Of a DNA stretch of 64,000 nucleotides, positions 1 to 8,963 are shown piece by piece. Numbering within the stretch: position 1 is the first letter of the stretch; every line of letters starts with the position of its first letter. A program made the translations under genes and the position numbers. Below the pieces are notes generated by a model. That model made no database searches, was not told the DNA's origin, and worked only from the letters and a program-made list of their open reading frames with translations. Source of the stretch: Arthrobacter sp. NIO-1057 (GTDB taxonomy: Bacteria > Actinomycetota > Actinomycetes > Actinomycetales > Micrococcaceae); the NCBI RefSeq assembly GCF_900094805.1, contig NZ_FMAT01000001.1:310001-374000 (forward strand). Reading direction: 5' to 3'.

Positions 1-431
1 GGATTATCGGGCAACTCGCCGAGCCGCCTGTACCGCTATGGGTGGACTTGCATGACTTCGATGGCACGGCCCAATTTCATCGGCCATTCTTGAGGGCGGC
101 CTCGGTGGTCTTCATGAACGATGATGCAACCAGCGATCCGTGGGAGCTGATGGCCACCTGCCTGCGCCATGGCCCGGAAATGGCCATTTGCACGCGTGGA
201 GCGCGGGGTGCGGTGGCAATGGATCGCCAGGGGCGGCGCTGGGAAGTGGCTGCGCCAAAGGTCGAGGTGATCGACAGCAATGGTGCCGGCGATGCCTTCA
301 TGGCCGGTTTTCTCGCCGCTTACCAGCGGGGATCATCGGTGCAAGCGGCTTTGGAGGCAGCTGCCGGGGCGGCCGCTGTGGCGCTATCGAGCCGGCATCT
401 GCATCCAGATCTCGCCCGGTTGCTCGCCTAG
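1..431 (+). CDS. PfkB-family sugar kinase, C-terminal part (5' end outside window)
   Basis: The reading frame is open from base 3 and ends at the TAG at 429-431, so the gene begins upstream of the window. About 142 residues are visible. The PfkB second signature is present (DSNGAGDAF, around bases 273-299): the GAGD turn forms the anion hole and its Asp (291-293) is the usual catalytic base that activates the sugar hydroxyl for ATP-dependent phosphorylation. A short helical tail rich in Ala follows, as in ribokinase/fructokinase-type enzymes. The substrate cannot be told because the N-terminal sugar-binding half is missing. A M at base 42 is internal and is not the start. Confidence 0.85.
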   Translation, partial: IIGQLAEPPVPLWVDLHDFDGTAQFHRPFLRAASVVFMNDDATSDPWELMATCLRHGPEMAICTRGARGAVAMDRQGRRWEVAAPKVEVIDSNGAGDAFMAGFLAAYQRGSSVQAALEAAAGAAAVALSSRHLHPDLARLLA

Positions 432-557
432 TGCCAATGGTGTGCGCCGAGTTTGCGAGAGTGATGATCGGAACATGCCGATTTACTTGAAGCCTCAACT
501 AAATCGGCGTATGGTTGGAGGTAACAAGAAGTCCTGATCCGAAAGAAGGCACTGGCC

Positions 558-1427
558 ATGACCATGCTCAAAGAAGACAAGCTCGCCGCAGCCACTCATA
601 TGAACGCCGTGCAGTTGAAAGTCGGCGACATGAAGGTCATGAGCGAGTACTACCAAAAAGCGCTGGGGCTCACGGTACTGGAAGAAACCGCAGAAGGAAC
701 CCGGCTAGGCCGCGGAACTCAGGAACTCGTTAACCTGCGCAATGCCCCAGGACTGAAATTGTCAGCTCGTAGTGAAGCTGGGCTCTTCCATACTGCCCTG
801 CTGTTCAATAACCAGGCAGATCTTGCCGCTACCGTGCTCTCAGCCGCCCAGTTTGATCAGAGTAAGTTTGTCGGAAGCTCGGACCATCTAGTCTCTGAGG
901 CTTTCTACTTCACTGATCCAGAGGGTAACGGAATTGAGTTGTACTGGGACCGCCCTCGCGATATCTGGACCTGGAATAACGGTGAAGTCAGCATGGATAC
1001 CATCTACCTGGACCCCAACAAATACCTCAATGCTCACCTCAGTGAGCAGGCAGTGAATTCTTTGCAGTCGGCGAGCGCCGATATCGGCCATGTACACCTA
1101 CAGGTAGGTGATGTGGCCACCGCCCGCTCGTTCTACGTCAACACTTTGGGCTTTGATGAAACCACCTCGCTGGGCAACCAGGCATTGTTCGTGTCCGCCG
1201 GAGGCTACCACCATCACATGGCCATGAATGTTTGGAACTCGCGAGGCGCAGGTCCCCGTAAGGACACCCTGGGTCTGGGCGAAGTACTGATCAATGTTCC
1301 CAACGCCGATGAAGTCGGCAAGTTGGCGCAGCGATTGAGCTTCGCCAAAGTCGAGCACCACCACACCGGGGCAGAGCTGCGTTTTAAGGATCCATGGAAT
1401 AACCAGCTGCGCGTAACTGTCGCCTAA
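558..1427 (+). CDS. Two-domain VOC family protein (catechol-2,3-dioxygenase / CatE-like)
   Basis: This 289-residue protein has two tandem vicinal-oxygen-chelate modules. The first starts with NAVQLKVGDM and runs to about residue 135; the second starts with GHVHLQVGDV at about residue 177. The second half carries likely metal ligands: the His in GHVHLQ and the His run in GGYHHHMAMN. An expected C-terminal acidic ligand is less clear (GAELRFKDPW). Family members of this length are Fe(II)-dependent extradiol dioxygenases or uncharacterised YwbC/CatE-like proteins. The start is the ATG at 558, preceded by a purine-rich AAGAAGG. A second in-frame ATG lies two codons later. It stands alone, so the substrate is open. 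Confidence 0.8.
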   Translation: MTMLKEDKLAAATHMNAVQLKVGDMKVMSEYYQKALGLTVLEETAEGTRLGRGTQELVNLRNAPGLKLSARSEAGLFHTALLFNNQADLAATVLSAAQFDQSKFVGSSDHLVSEAFYFTDPEGNGIELYWDRPRDIWTWNNGEVSMDTIYLDPNKYLNAHLSEQAVNSLQSASADIGHVHLQVGDVATARSFYVNTLGFDETTSLGNQALFVSAGGYHHHMAMNVWNSRGAGPRKDTLGLGEVLINVPNADEVGKLAQRLSFAKVEHHHTGAELRFKDPWNNQLRVTVA

Positions 1428-1467
1428 TTGCTGAGCATCCAGTGGGGGACTGGCCCTAACCCTGGGC

Positions 1468-2244
1468 TCACGCAGTCCTAAGGTGTTTGTCGATCACCTC
1501 GGCGGTCAGTGGCTCGGTGAGCAATGGCTGGAAGTCTCCCTGTTCGCGGCCACGTAAGACTTGAGCAGCGAAGAGGTCCGGGGATCTGACGTCGCAATGC
1601 GTCAGATCTTCGGGCGCTAGTTCCCACCACGCGCTGGCCTGTAAGGCTTGGGCGGTTTCTGGCTCAAAGCGATCTCGGATAACTCGTGCCGGAACTCCGC
1701 CCACCACCGTGTAGGGATCTACATCGTTGGTGACCACGGAATTTGAAGCGATGACTGCGCCATCTCCAATGGTGATCCCGTGGCCTAGGGTGACTTTCTC
1801 ACCAATCCAAACATCGTTACCGATGGAGATCTTGCCGGCTTTGTAGCCAAATTTTGTCGAGTTCAGCTCGACCCCGCGATCTTCGCTATAGGTCTGTGCC
1901 AGTAGCTTCTGGTTGTAAAACACTGGACTGGTTGAAGCCCACTCATGAGGATGGCGGGCACCCATTACGCTCATGCCCTTGGCGATAGAGGTAAAACGCC
2001 CCACGGTCATCGACTTATGCAGGCGTGAATGCGTGTAGGAGAAGGCGCCCATGCGGCCCAAAACCAAACCCGTGGTACCCCAGAAAGTGGTGTACGGGTG
2101 CAACGCAAGGTCAGCTTCGTAGTTCGCCAAGGCTGAGCCGTCATAAGAGTTACCGGTGTCCTCCATGCTCTGCACACCGCGGCCGGATAAGAGGATTCGG
2201 TACTCTCGCAACAGTGGTTGCAACTGAGACATCGAAATTTTCAT
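1468..2244 (-). CDS. CatB-related O-acetyltransferase (left-handed beta-helix)
   Basis: A 258-residue protein with hexapeptide repeats in its middle (residues about 95-195). The signature GNDVWIGEKVTLG followed by IGDGAVIASNSVV and VGGVPARVIRDRF is that of the CatB/xenobiotic acetyltransferase family, which transfers acetyl from acetyl-CoA to a hydroxyl on a small molecule or a glycan. Members of this fold work as trimers. The ATG at 2244 is the first good start. It lies 78 bases downstream of the glycosyltransferase at 2323-4128 on the same strand, so the two may be co-transcribed and act on one surface polymer; that link is inference. It is not a clear chloramphenicol acetyltransferase. Confidence 0.8.
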   Translation of the reverse strand: MKISMSQLQPLLREYRILLSGRGVQSMEDTGNSYDGSALANYEADLALHPYTTFWGTTGLVLGRMGAFSYTHSRLHKSMTVGRFTSIAKGMSVMGARHPHEWASTSPVFYNQKLLAQTYSEDRGVELNSTKFGYKAGKISIGNDVWIGEKVTLGHGITIGDGAVIASNSVVTNDVDPYTVVGGVPARVIRDRFEPETAQALQASAWWELAPEDLTHCDVRSPDLFAAQVLRGREQGDFQPLLTEPLTAEVIDKHLRTA

Positions 2245-2322
2245 GAATAAGAGTTTAGGTTTTGGAACTGAGTGATTGATCAGTGCGCACCGAATAGTCG
2301 CTGATGGTACGAGGAATTGCTG

Positions 2323-4128
2323 TTACTTCTCCGGCTTAAACGACAGGTTGTTGTGCGAGGTGAAGTACGGCAAGATTCTCGAATTCTTAACACCGATACG
2401 CTTGAGCTTCACGCTTTGACCAAGCTGGCAACGTAGATACAGGTCGGTCGGTTCGTTATGTCCCACCGCGCCGCGCACCATGTCGGCATCTAAGGTGAAG
2501 ACAGCGTGTTCATTCTCGTGTCCGCTACTCGGATACACCTGTACCTCGTCCTGGGTCTCACGATCTAGGACCACCAATTCGAAGCTGGTACCTTCTGGCA
2601 GTTTGACGGAGGGTTGAACTCGAAGTTCTAGTCCATCGTCATCGAGGAAAGACACCGAGGCGATGTGCGCAGTAAATTCGGGTACTTCTTTACGGGAGCC
2701 GAGGGCTTTGAGCTTGGCTGCAATGTTCATGGTTTCTTCCCATCGTGCGATTAGATCGCGTGAAGCGTAGTTGTGGGCAAACTCCCGGCACTGTTTAGAC
2801 ATGGTGGTCGCCAACTGTGGATCGGTCATCAAAGCCTCAGCCTTATCGGCCATGGCCTGGATATCTCCCGGTGCTACCAAAAATCCGTTGACCCCGTCAC
2901 GAATGCTATCCGAGGGCCCAAAATTAATATCAAAGGACACTGGAACACAGCCTTGCTGCTGGGCTTCAAGAAGCACCAGTGCTTGGCCTTCATTGGTTGA
3001 GGTGAATAACTGCACCGTGCAGTGAGCAAAATGTGCCGGCAACTCGTTTGAGTGTCCGTGGAAGATCACGTGCTCTTCGAGCTGAAGCTCTTGGCAGAGG
3101 GCTTCGAGCTTCTCCCGCTGGGCGCCTTGGCCCACCACGTGCAGGACCGGTTGGTGTCCGCGGCGCACTAGCTCAGCGATCACTTGAATGGATGCTGCCA
3201 CGTTTTTATTCACGGTCAGCGACCCGGCAGCAATCAGATGGTTGCTCTCTCGTTGGATCGAGGAGTCCGTGAGTGTATTGGCCTTGATGGGGTTGGGGAT
3301 GACAAAGGACGTGTCGGCATCACCAAAACGTCGCACATAGGCATCTCGTTGTGCCTGGGTGAGGAAGACAAACCCGTCCCAGAGGTTTCGTTGCTCAATG
3401 ATGGGCGCATGGGCTTCGGAAAGCTCACCGGTCAATAAGCTTTCGCCCTTGGAAATATGGATGCTGTGGAAAGCGTAGAGCTTTGGAACCTTTGTCGTTT
3501 CCCATCGTCCCAGCATGGAGGCGGTGTATTTACTGTCAACAATGACCATGGAATTCTCGTGGTCCGTGATAGTGCCCAGCCAGTAGCGATACAGGGCTGG
3601 AGCACTGTTAAAGCGTGCGATGACCTTACCGTCAGTAGCCATCACTTCTAAGATGCGCCGGTTCTTCCCGCGTTCATCAAGGAATTTGGTGTCTGTTAAA
3701 AAGACACTGCCGTCTTTGCGTAGGAACTTCGTCTGGCTGGTACTGCCATCCGGTCCGCCGGTAAAACTTTGGCTGAAAATGTTCTGCGGTGCTTCGGGAT
3801 ACGTCACGGTATCTTCTAGCTTCAGGTCCGCTACCTGCGGCTCGAAGGCGCGTTCGGGGACCTTGTTCTGACCGGGCATAGAGTTCTCGGCTAATTCAAG
3901 ATAGAGGTTCAGCACCTGTACCTTGTCCGAGAGCTTGCCTTTGTCGACCAATTCGGCCACGATCTGTGGCTGCTCGGGTGAGCGACTGAATGTCACCACG
4001 AAGGCGCGGCCATAGCGTTGGGCGAACAGCCCGGCACGTTGCGTGCAGACCGTGGTCATGCCACCAAATTCACGTTCGAGCTTCCATGTCACCATGTAGG
4101 CGTCAAGATGTTCGCTGGACAATGCCAC
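2323..4128 (-). CDS. GT4 glycosyltransferase, poly(glycerol-phosphate) alpha-glucosyltransferase (TagE)-like
   Basis: A 601-residue protein. The N-terminus (YMVTWKLEREFGGMTTVCTQR) has the Gly-Gly-Met acceptor-side motif seen in TagE-type enzymes that glucosylate wall teichoic acid. The GT-B C-terminal half includes AAGSLTVNKNVAASIQ and the donor-binding EGQALVLLEAQQQGCVPVSF, where the first Glu is the expected family residue. A long C-terminal extension (about residues 490-601) is beta-rich and unassigned. The start is GTG at 4128 with AGGA eight bases upstream (minus strand). No other teichoic acid genes are visible, so polymer and sugar are not certain. An acetyltransferase follows 78 bases downstream. 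Confidence 0.75.
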   Translation of the reverse strand: MALSSEHLDAYMVTWKLEREFGGMTTVCTQRAGLFAQRYGRAFVVTFSRSPEQPQIVAELVDKGKLSDKVQVLNLYLELAENSMPGQNKVPERAFEPQVADLKLEDTVTYPEAPQNIFSQSFTGGPDGSTSQTKFLRKDGSVFLTDTKFLDERGKNRRILEVMATDGKVIARFNSAPALYRYWLGTITDHENSMVIVDSKYTASMLGRWETTKVPKLYAFHSIHISKGESLLTGELSEAHAPIIEQRNLWDGFVFLTQAQRDAYVRRFGDADTSFVIPNPIKANTLTDSSIQRESNHLIAAGSLTVNKNVAASIQVIAELVRRGHQPVLHVVGQGAQREKLEALCQELQLEEHVIFHGHSNELPAHFAHCTVQLFTSTNEGQALVLLEAQQQGCVPVSFDINFGPSDSIRDGVNGFLVAPGDIQAMADKAEALMTDPQLATTMSKQCREFAHNYASRDLIARWEETMNIAAKLKALGSRKEVPEFTAHIASVSFLDDDGLELRVQPSVKLPEGTSFELVVLDRETQDEVQVYPSSGHENEHAVFTLDADMVRGAVGHNEPTDLYLRCQLGQSVKLKRIGVKNSRILPYFTSHNNLSFKPEK

Positions 4129-4352
4129 GAAGTTGGTCCTTTAGATCGAGAGCAAAAAACTGTGGTGCCCTGTATGAGCTTTGCTGCTTGTGGCTACCAC
4201 GTTTGTTGATATTAGCGCTCGAAGACCACTCACGTCTTGTTCATCTGCGTTCTCAGCGTCAGCTATCAGCTTTATTTGCTGAGGAGTATCGCTGGTGCCC
4301 AGTTTGTATTCAGGCCTTGTGGGGAAGAGTTTGTGGGTGAATACTTTGTAGC

Positions 4353-4390
4353 TACCCTCCCCACAATAGTGCTGTTTTGCGGGGAGGGTA
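4353..4390. terminator. Hairpin downstream of efeB
   Basis: A 10-base perfect inverted repeat, TACCCTCCCC (4353-4362) and GGGGAGGGTA (4381-4390), lies just past the efeB stop codon. No U tract follows on the minus strand, so it may end the efe transcript weakly or act as an RNA 3' stabiliser. The rest of 4129-4415 holds nothing else that can be recognised. Confidence 0.45.
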
Positions 4391-4415
4391 TGGGAAGAGG
4401 TTGTTTCCTTGTCGG

Positions 4416-5705
4416 CTAACTTTCAAAAAGTTGCTGACCGAGATATTGACCTTCACGCACTCCGGGAACAACGGCGTAGAGCCCAGAACTGGTATTGCGA
4501 AGATATTCGGTCATCGCGTCGTTGGCACTCATGGCCTGTTGGATGGGAACAAAGTGCGTGCGTGCATCGGTCACGAAGGCGATGAAGAAAAGCCCGGCGT
4601 CTAAACGGCCTAACCCATCGGAGCCATCGGTGTAATTGAATCCGCGACGCAGCATCCTGATTCCCTGATGTGCATCGGGATGCACCACCGCAATGTGGGA
4701 GTCCACCGGGATGATTGGACCATTGCTACCGGCCATGTTGAAGTCGGGTGCCGTGAATTCTTCGCCGCCGGAGAGGGGAGCACCACTACCCTTGAGCCGT
4801 CCCACCAGATTTTCTTGTTCGCCCAAGGTGGCACGATCCCAGGTTTCAATGTGCATGCGAATACGTCGGATCACCATATAGCTTCCGCCGGCCATCCATG
4901 CCTGGTCCGTCTGTTCCTTCTGCACCCACACATGCGCATTAAGATCATCGGTGTGCTCGGCCACGATGTTATCGGTGCCGTCTTTAAATCCGAAGAGATT
5001 GCGCGGGGTGCTCTGCGCCGAACTGGTCTTTGAGGTGCGCCCGAAACCAATCTGCGACCAGCGTACGTTGGCCTTACCAAAAGCCAAGCGCGCGAGATTG
5101 CGAATGGCATGGACGGCTACCTGCGGGTCATCGGCACAGGCTTGAACAATGATGTCTCCATTGCTTCGGGCTTCTTCGATCATGTCTGAACGAAAATGCG
5201 GAAGCTCAATCAGTGCCTCGGGCAATTTGCCATCAAGCCCAAATCTGGTTTTGCCGTCTTTTTCAAAGAGTGTGCGTCCAAAGCCGACGGTGACCGTCAG
5301 CCGTGATGCTGGCAGTCCCAGCGCCTCTCCGGTGTCTTCCGGGGGAGCATCATAAGATCCATCAACAGCACCCGAAGTTCCAATAGGTTGGCCCTGCATC
5401 ATTTGGGCGATCGCCTGAGTCCAGGTCTGGAGCAACTCGATGAGTTCATCACGGGACTGCGCCTGAACATCAAAGGCTGCAGTGTGCATCCGATCTTGAG
5501 CTTCGGTGATGATCCCAGACTGGTGCTCACCGTAAAACGGCACCTGATCATCGGGGACCTGCTGGCTCTTTTGGCTGGCGTAGGCGCTGTGCCCGAGCGC
5601 ACCCAGGGCGAGTCCCGCGCCACCGGCGCCCATTGCAGAAAGCAATAGGCGCCGGTTCATCGTCGGACCCTTTGGGGACTCCGATTCAGCTGATTCTTCG
5701 TGCAT
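4416..5705 (-). CDS. efeB: EfeB: Tat-exported Dyp-type heme peroxidase of the iron uptake system
   Basis: A 429-residue protein with a twin-arginine signal (MNRRLLLSAMGAGGAG, residues 16-31), so it is folded in the cytoplasm and exported. The Dyp-peroxidase core shows GFKDGTDN with the catalytic Asp, the likely proximal heme His in IAVVHPD, and the conserved Arg in MLRRGFNY. In the EfeUOB system it oxidises ferrous iron or assists iron release from heme. It is the third gene of the operon, eight bases after efeO. The start at 5705 gives a short charged leader before the twin Arg; an ATG at 5660 would start directly at MNRR and is also plausible. Confidence 0.93.
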   Translation of the reverse strand: MHEESAESESPKGPTMNRRLLLSAMGAGGAGLALGALGHSAYASQKSQQVPDDQVPFYGEHQSGIITEAQDRMHTAAFDVQAQSRDELIELLQTWTQAIAQMMQGQPIGTSGAVDGSYDAPPEDTGEALGLPASRLTVTVGFGRTLFEKDGKTRFGLDGKLPEALIELPHFRSDMIEEARSNGDIIVQACADDPQVAVHAIRNLARLAFGKANVRWSQIGFGRTSKTSSAQSTPRNLFGFKDGTDNIVAEHTDDLNAHVWVQKEQTDQAWMAGGSYMVIRRIRMHIETWDRATLGEQENLVGRLKGSGAPLSGGEEFTAPDFNMAGSNGPIIPVDSHIAVVHPDAHQGIRMLRRGFNYTDGSDGLGRLDAGLFFIAFVTDARTHFVPIQQAMSANDAMTEYLRNTSSGLYAVVPGVREGQYLGQQLFES

Positions 5706-5713
5706 CGTACCCT

Positions 5714-6865
5714 TTACTTCACTACTGCGGCGGTGAGTTGAGAAAGCGGTTCGCTCAGTGCGTCCACACCGGAAGCCAGTTCCTTGATCTGCGCATCGCT
5801 TAGATCCTGGTAGTACTTAAAGCCGTCACCCTCACGGTAGGCATCAAGCTGCTTTTGCAGTGCGGCGAAGTTCGTTTTCAGTTTTTCATCCAGTGCATCG
5901 TCCGTGCCGACCAACAGTGGCTGAAGATCTTCGTACGCAATCTTTGCACCTTCCAAGTTGGCTTGGAAGTCCCAGAGGTCAGTGTGGGAGAAGGTTTCTT
6001 CCTCGCCGGTGACCTTTCCGGTGGCTACCTCGTCGAGCAGTTCCTTTGCTCCGTTGGCCAGCTGGTCCGGAGTGAATTCTAGGCTCTGGGTACGAGTGTA
6101 GAGTTCCTTGGTGTCCTCGACCATCTTGGTGGCGATCTTTTCGCGTTCGCTCTCAGTCATCTTGGTGTAACCCTTAGGTGCCCAGAGGTCCTTTTCGGCG
6201 CGGTGCCATCCGGTGAAGTCTTCACCGTCTTCAAGATCGGCCTCACGAGCATCCAAGATTGGATCTAAGTCACCGAAGGACTCGGCCACCGGCTCAATGC
6301 GTTCCCAATGCATGCGCGTAGGTGCGTACAGGCTCTTGGCTAGCTCTTCATCTCCGGAGGCAAAAGCATCGGCGAACTTTTCGGTGCCGCGCACCAACTG
6401 TTCGGTCTGATCCTTCACATAAGCGGCATATTGATCCGTAGCGTTCTTCTGCAAGGCAGCGCGGTCAGCCGATACTTCCTGGCCGTCGGCGGCTTCGTTG
6501 ACGGTAAAGGCTGCACGAATACCGTCGCCGACCATGCCCGGCTTGCAGGCAGTGAAGTACTTTCCTTGTGGTGCCATGACCACCAGGTCACGGGTGACAC
6601 CCGGACCAATGTTCTCGACCTCGCCAACGATGCGCAGTCCGTCTTCGGCGAGTAGGTAGAACTCGGTGACGGCCGAACCCTCATTCTTAACATCAAATTT
6701 GATGGTGCCACCGGCGGTGGTGTCGGTCGAAACATTGCAAGCGTCATCCGTGCTCACGACGGAAATGGCGCCATCGGCCGACGCCTGAGTGGTGTTGTCG
6801 GTGCAACCAGCCAGGGCCAGAGTGCCTACGACGAGCACAGCAGCAGCGGTACTAGTTTTCTTCAT
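5714..6865 (-). CDS. efeO: EfeO: iron-binding lipoprotein (cupredoxin plus M75 domain)
   Basis: A 383-residue lipoprotein. The ATG at 6865 gives a classical lipoprotein signal, MKKTSTAAAVLVVGTLALAGC, with the lipidated Cys in LAGC; longer upstream forms would bury the signal. A cupredoxin-like domain covers about residues 30-130 and an imelysin/M75-type helical domain covers the rest. The HxxE metal motif typical of M75 is visible as WHRAEKDLW. EfeO delivers iron to the EfeU permease on the outer face of the membrane. It sits between efeU (44 bases upstream) and efeB (8 bases downstream), so the three genes form one operon. Confidence 0.93.
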   Translation of the reverse strand: MKKTSTAAAVLVVGTLALAGCTDNTTQASADGAISVVSTDDACNVSTDTTAGGTIKFDVKNEGSAVTEFYLLAEDGLRIVGEVENIGPGVTRDLVVMAPQGKYFTACKPGMVGDGIRAAFTVNEAADGQEVSADRAALQKNATDQYAAYVKDQTEQLVRGTEKFADAFASGDEELAKSLYAPTRMHWERIEPVAESFGDLDPILDAREADLEDGEDFTGWHRAEKDLWAPKGYTKMTESEREKIATKMVEDTKELYTRTQSLEFTPDQLANGAKELLDEVATGKVTGEEETFSHTDLWDFQANLEGAKIAYEDLQPLLVGTDDALDEKLKTNFAALQKQLDAYREGDGFKYYQDLSDAQIKELASGVDALSEPLSQLTAAVVK

Positions 6866-6909
6866 GAGGTGAGTAATCCTTTGAGATTCAGTGAATGATG
6901 CGGTGATGG

Positions 6910-7743
6910 TTAGGCGTTTTTGCTTTTCACGGCCTTGGCCGGGGAAGCGAAAACTTTGCGTAGGTAGAGGAACATCACGGGCAGCACGTAGGCCACCCAG
7001 ACGACGGCTTCTAGCCAAGTAGTTGCAGGGGAGAAGTTGAAGATGCCCTTGAGTAGGGTTCCGGTGACGCCACCGGGGGCAATAATGTGCGACACATCAA
7101 AGGCGAGGTTGTGTAAGCCGGGCAAGAATCCAGCCTCTTGCAAATCGTGGACGCCGTAGGCCAAGACGCCACCGGCAACGATGACCAGTAGTGCGCCGGT
7201 GATGGTGAAGAATTTGGAGAGGCTGATTTTCAGGACGCCTCGGTTGAGCAGTATGCCTAAGAAGATGGCGGTCAAGATCCCCAGGAAGGCTCCCAAGAGT
7301 GGCTGCCAAGTTTCGCCAGTTGCTCGTGCTGCGGCCCAGAGGAACAAAGCCGTTTCTAGGCCTTCGCGTCCCACAGCAAAGGCGCCGACCAAGACCAGTC
7401 CCAGGGTGGAAGAGTCAGCAACTTTATCGACTTGGGATTTCAGGTCGCTGCTTAGGGTTTTCGCAGCCCCTGCCATCCAGAAAATCATCCAGGTCACTAG
7501 ACCGACGGCGACGATGGATAAGGAACCGCCAATCATTTCCTGGGCCTCGAAGGTCAAGCCTTTGGGGCCGAAGGTCAGCAGGGCTCCGAAGCCGAGCGAG
7601 ATGAGAACTGCAACGGCGATGCCTGCCCAGATTCGTGGCAACAGGTGTTTACGTCCACTCTTGTTCAGGTAGGCCACCAAGAGGACAACGATAAGCACCG
7701 CTTCGAGGCCTTCGCGCAGGCCGATCAGGTAATTTCCGATCAT
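6910..7743 (-). CDS. efeU: EfeU: FTR1-type iron permease
   Basis: A 277-residue polytopic membrane protein with about seven hydrophobic segments. It carries both REGLE motifs of the FTR1/EfeU family: LREGLEAVLIV near the N-terminus and GREGLETALFLW in the fourth helix, whose Glu residues take part in iron passage. The start at 7743 is the first ATG. It is the first gene of efeU-efeO-efeB; its promoter region carries an IdeR/DtxR-like box at 7845-7863, which points to repression when iron is plentiful. The C-terminus ends in a short basic tail (SPAKAVKSK). Confidence 0.94.
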   Translation of the reverse strand: MIGNYLIGLREGLEAVLIVVLLVAYLNKSGRKHLLPRIWAGIAVAVLISLGFGALLTFGPKGLTFEAQEMIGGSLSIVAVGLVTWMIFWMAGAAKTLSSDLKSQVDKVADSSTLGLVLVGAFAVGREGLETALFLWAAARATGETWQPLLGAFLGILTAIFLGILLNRGVLKISLSKFFTITGALLVIVAGGVLAYGVHDLQEAGFLPGLHNLAFDVSHIIAPGGVTGTLLKGIFNFSPATTWLEAVVWVAYVLPVMFLYLRKVFASPAKAVKSKNA

Positions 7744-8073
7744 AATTATGCTTTCACGGGTTCACTTCCCGTGCGGCTTATGCCCATCACGGGTGGTGAT
7801 GCCGGCTCATCGAAACATTGGGTGACTCGCGCGGTCAATCTTTATAAGGTTAGCCTAATCATAATCGGGCAAAAAACGCCCAAGTGAAGTTAAGATTTTC
7901 TCAGAAATGTTTGTCAGATCACCAAAAATGGCATCGGTTTTGATGCCACTGCCGCTAAACGCGAAGAAACGGCAGTATTAGTGAAAACATTCGTAGGCTA
8001 ATGATCCGTGTTTCCAGCTGCGTTGTAGGGGTTTGGATTCAACTAGCCAGAAAGGCTGGCGCTTATGAGCTAC
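7744..8073. other. Intergenic region: efeU promoter and 3' flank of the LysE gene
   Basis: No gene of credible length is seen in these 330 bases. The part near efeU holds the iron box and a minus-strand -10-like TATAAA (within 7841-7846). The part near 8074 lies downstream of the LysE-type gene. The segment 7861-7990 is AT-rich compared with its surroundings. Confidence 0.6.
7845..7863 (-). promoter_or_regulatory. IdeR/DtxR iron box upstream of efeU
   Basis: The 19 bases TAAGGTTAGCCTAATCATA match the actinobacterial DtxR/IdeR consensus (TWAGGTWAGSCTWACCTWA) at about 16 positions, with a near-perfect core GGTTAGCCTAA. On the minus strand it overlaps the space between a TTGCCC and a TATAAA, so a bound Fe(II)-repressor would block RNA polymerase. 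The box is about 100 bases upstream of the efeU start. It agrees with iron-repressed transcription of efeUOB. Confidence 0.8.
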
Positions 8074-8703
8074 CTAGGGGCGTGAGAGAGCAACCTTCAC
8101 ACCAAAACCAACCAGTACCGTGCCGGTGATGCGATCCATCCAGGTGACCGAGCGGGCTGAGCTTAACCAGCGGCCAGCCAGCTTAACGCCAATAATCAGC
8201 ACCGTAGCCCAGGCCAGGGTCAATAGAACGTGCACCGTAGCTAGTGCGATTCCCATGAGCAAAGCCTTGGAATCGGCGGGGGTGAACTGCGGGATGGTAG
8301 CGATGTAAAAAACGCCAATCTTTGGGTTCAGCAAGTTAGTGATCATGCCGGTGGTGAAGTTGCGCCACTTACTACGTGAGACTTCCACCTTGATAGCTTC
8401 CACTTCTTTCTTCCGGAAGCTGCGGTAGATCATTTGGCCGCCCAAAAAGACGAGATAGGCAGCGCCGGCATAGGTCAGGATTTGGTACGCCAAATGAGAT
8501 GCTGCCAGGACCGCAGAGGCTCCGGCGGCTGCCGCGATACCCCAAATGAAAACACCGGTGGAGATCCCCAGCGCAGCCACCATTGCATCACTTCGTCCCC
8601 GCGTCATCGCAGAGCGCAAGATCAAAGCTGTATCCACTCCGGGAACGAGAGTCATCAAAAGCGCGACGAGAGCGAATGCGGTTAACGCGGAAGTGACGGT
8701 CAT
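8074..8703 (-). CDS. LysE/RhtB-family amino acid exporter
   Basis: A 209-residue membrane protein with about six hydrophobic segments. The N-terminal pattern LVPGVDTALILRSAM (PGP/PGVD-type motif) and the AYLVFLGGQMI segment are typical of LysE/RhtB translocators, which export amino acids or homoserine lactones by proton antiport. I chose the ATG at 8703 because it gives the usual family length and a start in the first helix; a TTG at 8739 would add 12 residues (MGGKNVTPTIVG). Neither has a strong ribosome site. The exported compound cannot be told. Confidence 0.85.
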   Translation of the reverse strand: MTVTSALTAFALVALLMTLVPGVDTALILRSAMTRGRSDAMVAALGISTGVFIWGIAAAAGASAVLAASHLAYQILTYAGAAYLVFLGGQMIYRSFRKKEVEAIKVEVSRSKWRNFTTGMITNLLNPKIGVFYIATIPQFTPADSKALLMGIALATVHVLLTLAWATVLIIGVKLAGRWLSSARSVTWMDRITGTVLVGFGVKVALSRP

Positions 8704-8798
8704 ACCTACAATGGTAGGGGTAACATTCTTCCCGCCCAAGGCTACAAGCCAAGGTGACGAAGCTCATGAATCACCTGAGTTTAAGCCTCTAAATAGAG

Positions 8799-8828
8799 TT
8801 GGCCTGTTCGCGTACTCTCTGGCATAAT
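8799..8828 (+). promoter_or_regulatory. Probable promoter of the rpsP-khpA-rimM-trmD unit
   Basis: TTGGCC (8799-8804) and CATAAT (8823-8828) are 18 bases apart, about 135 bases before rpsP. The same 10-base string GGCATAATTG occurs in the rplS leader region (11159-11168), which suggests a shared -10 element for these translation genes. Confidence 0.45.
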
Positions 8829-8963
8829 TGCAGGGTACTCGATTTGTTGTGGCCCCTCTCTCCGCTTCGAATCCTGTCCTTTTAGAGTCCGAGAAGTAAG
8901 GCCTGCCCCACAGGCGCTAAAAATCGGTCTCGAACATGTTGAGAAACAGGAGTGACCACTACA

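Noticed and set aside
3033-3272. Arg/Ala-rich 79-residue plus-strand frame inside the glycosyltransferase
   Set aside because: Composition is typical of an antisense shadow.
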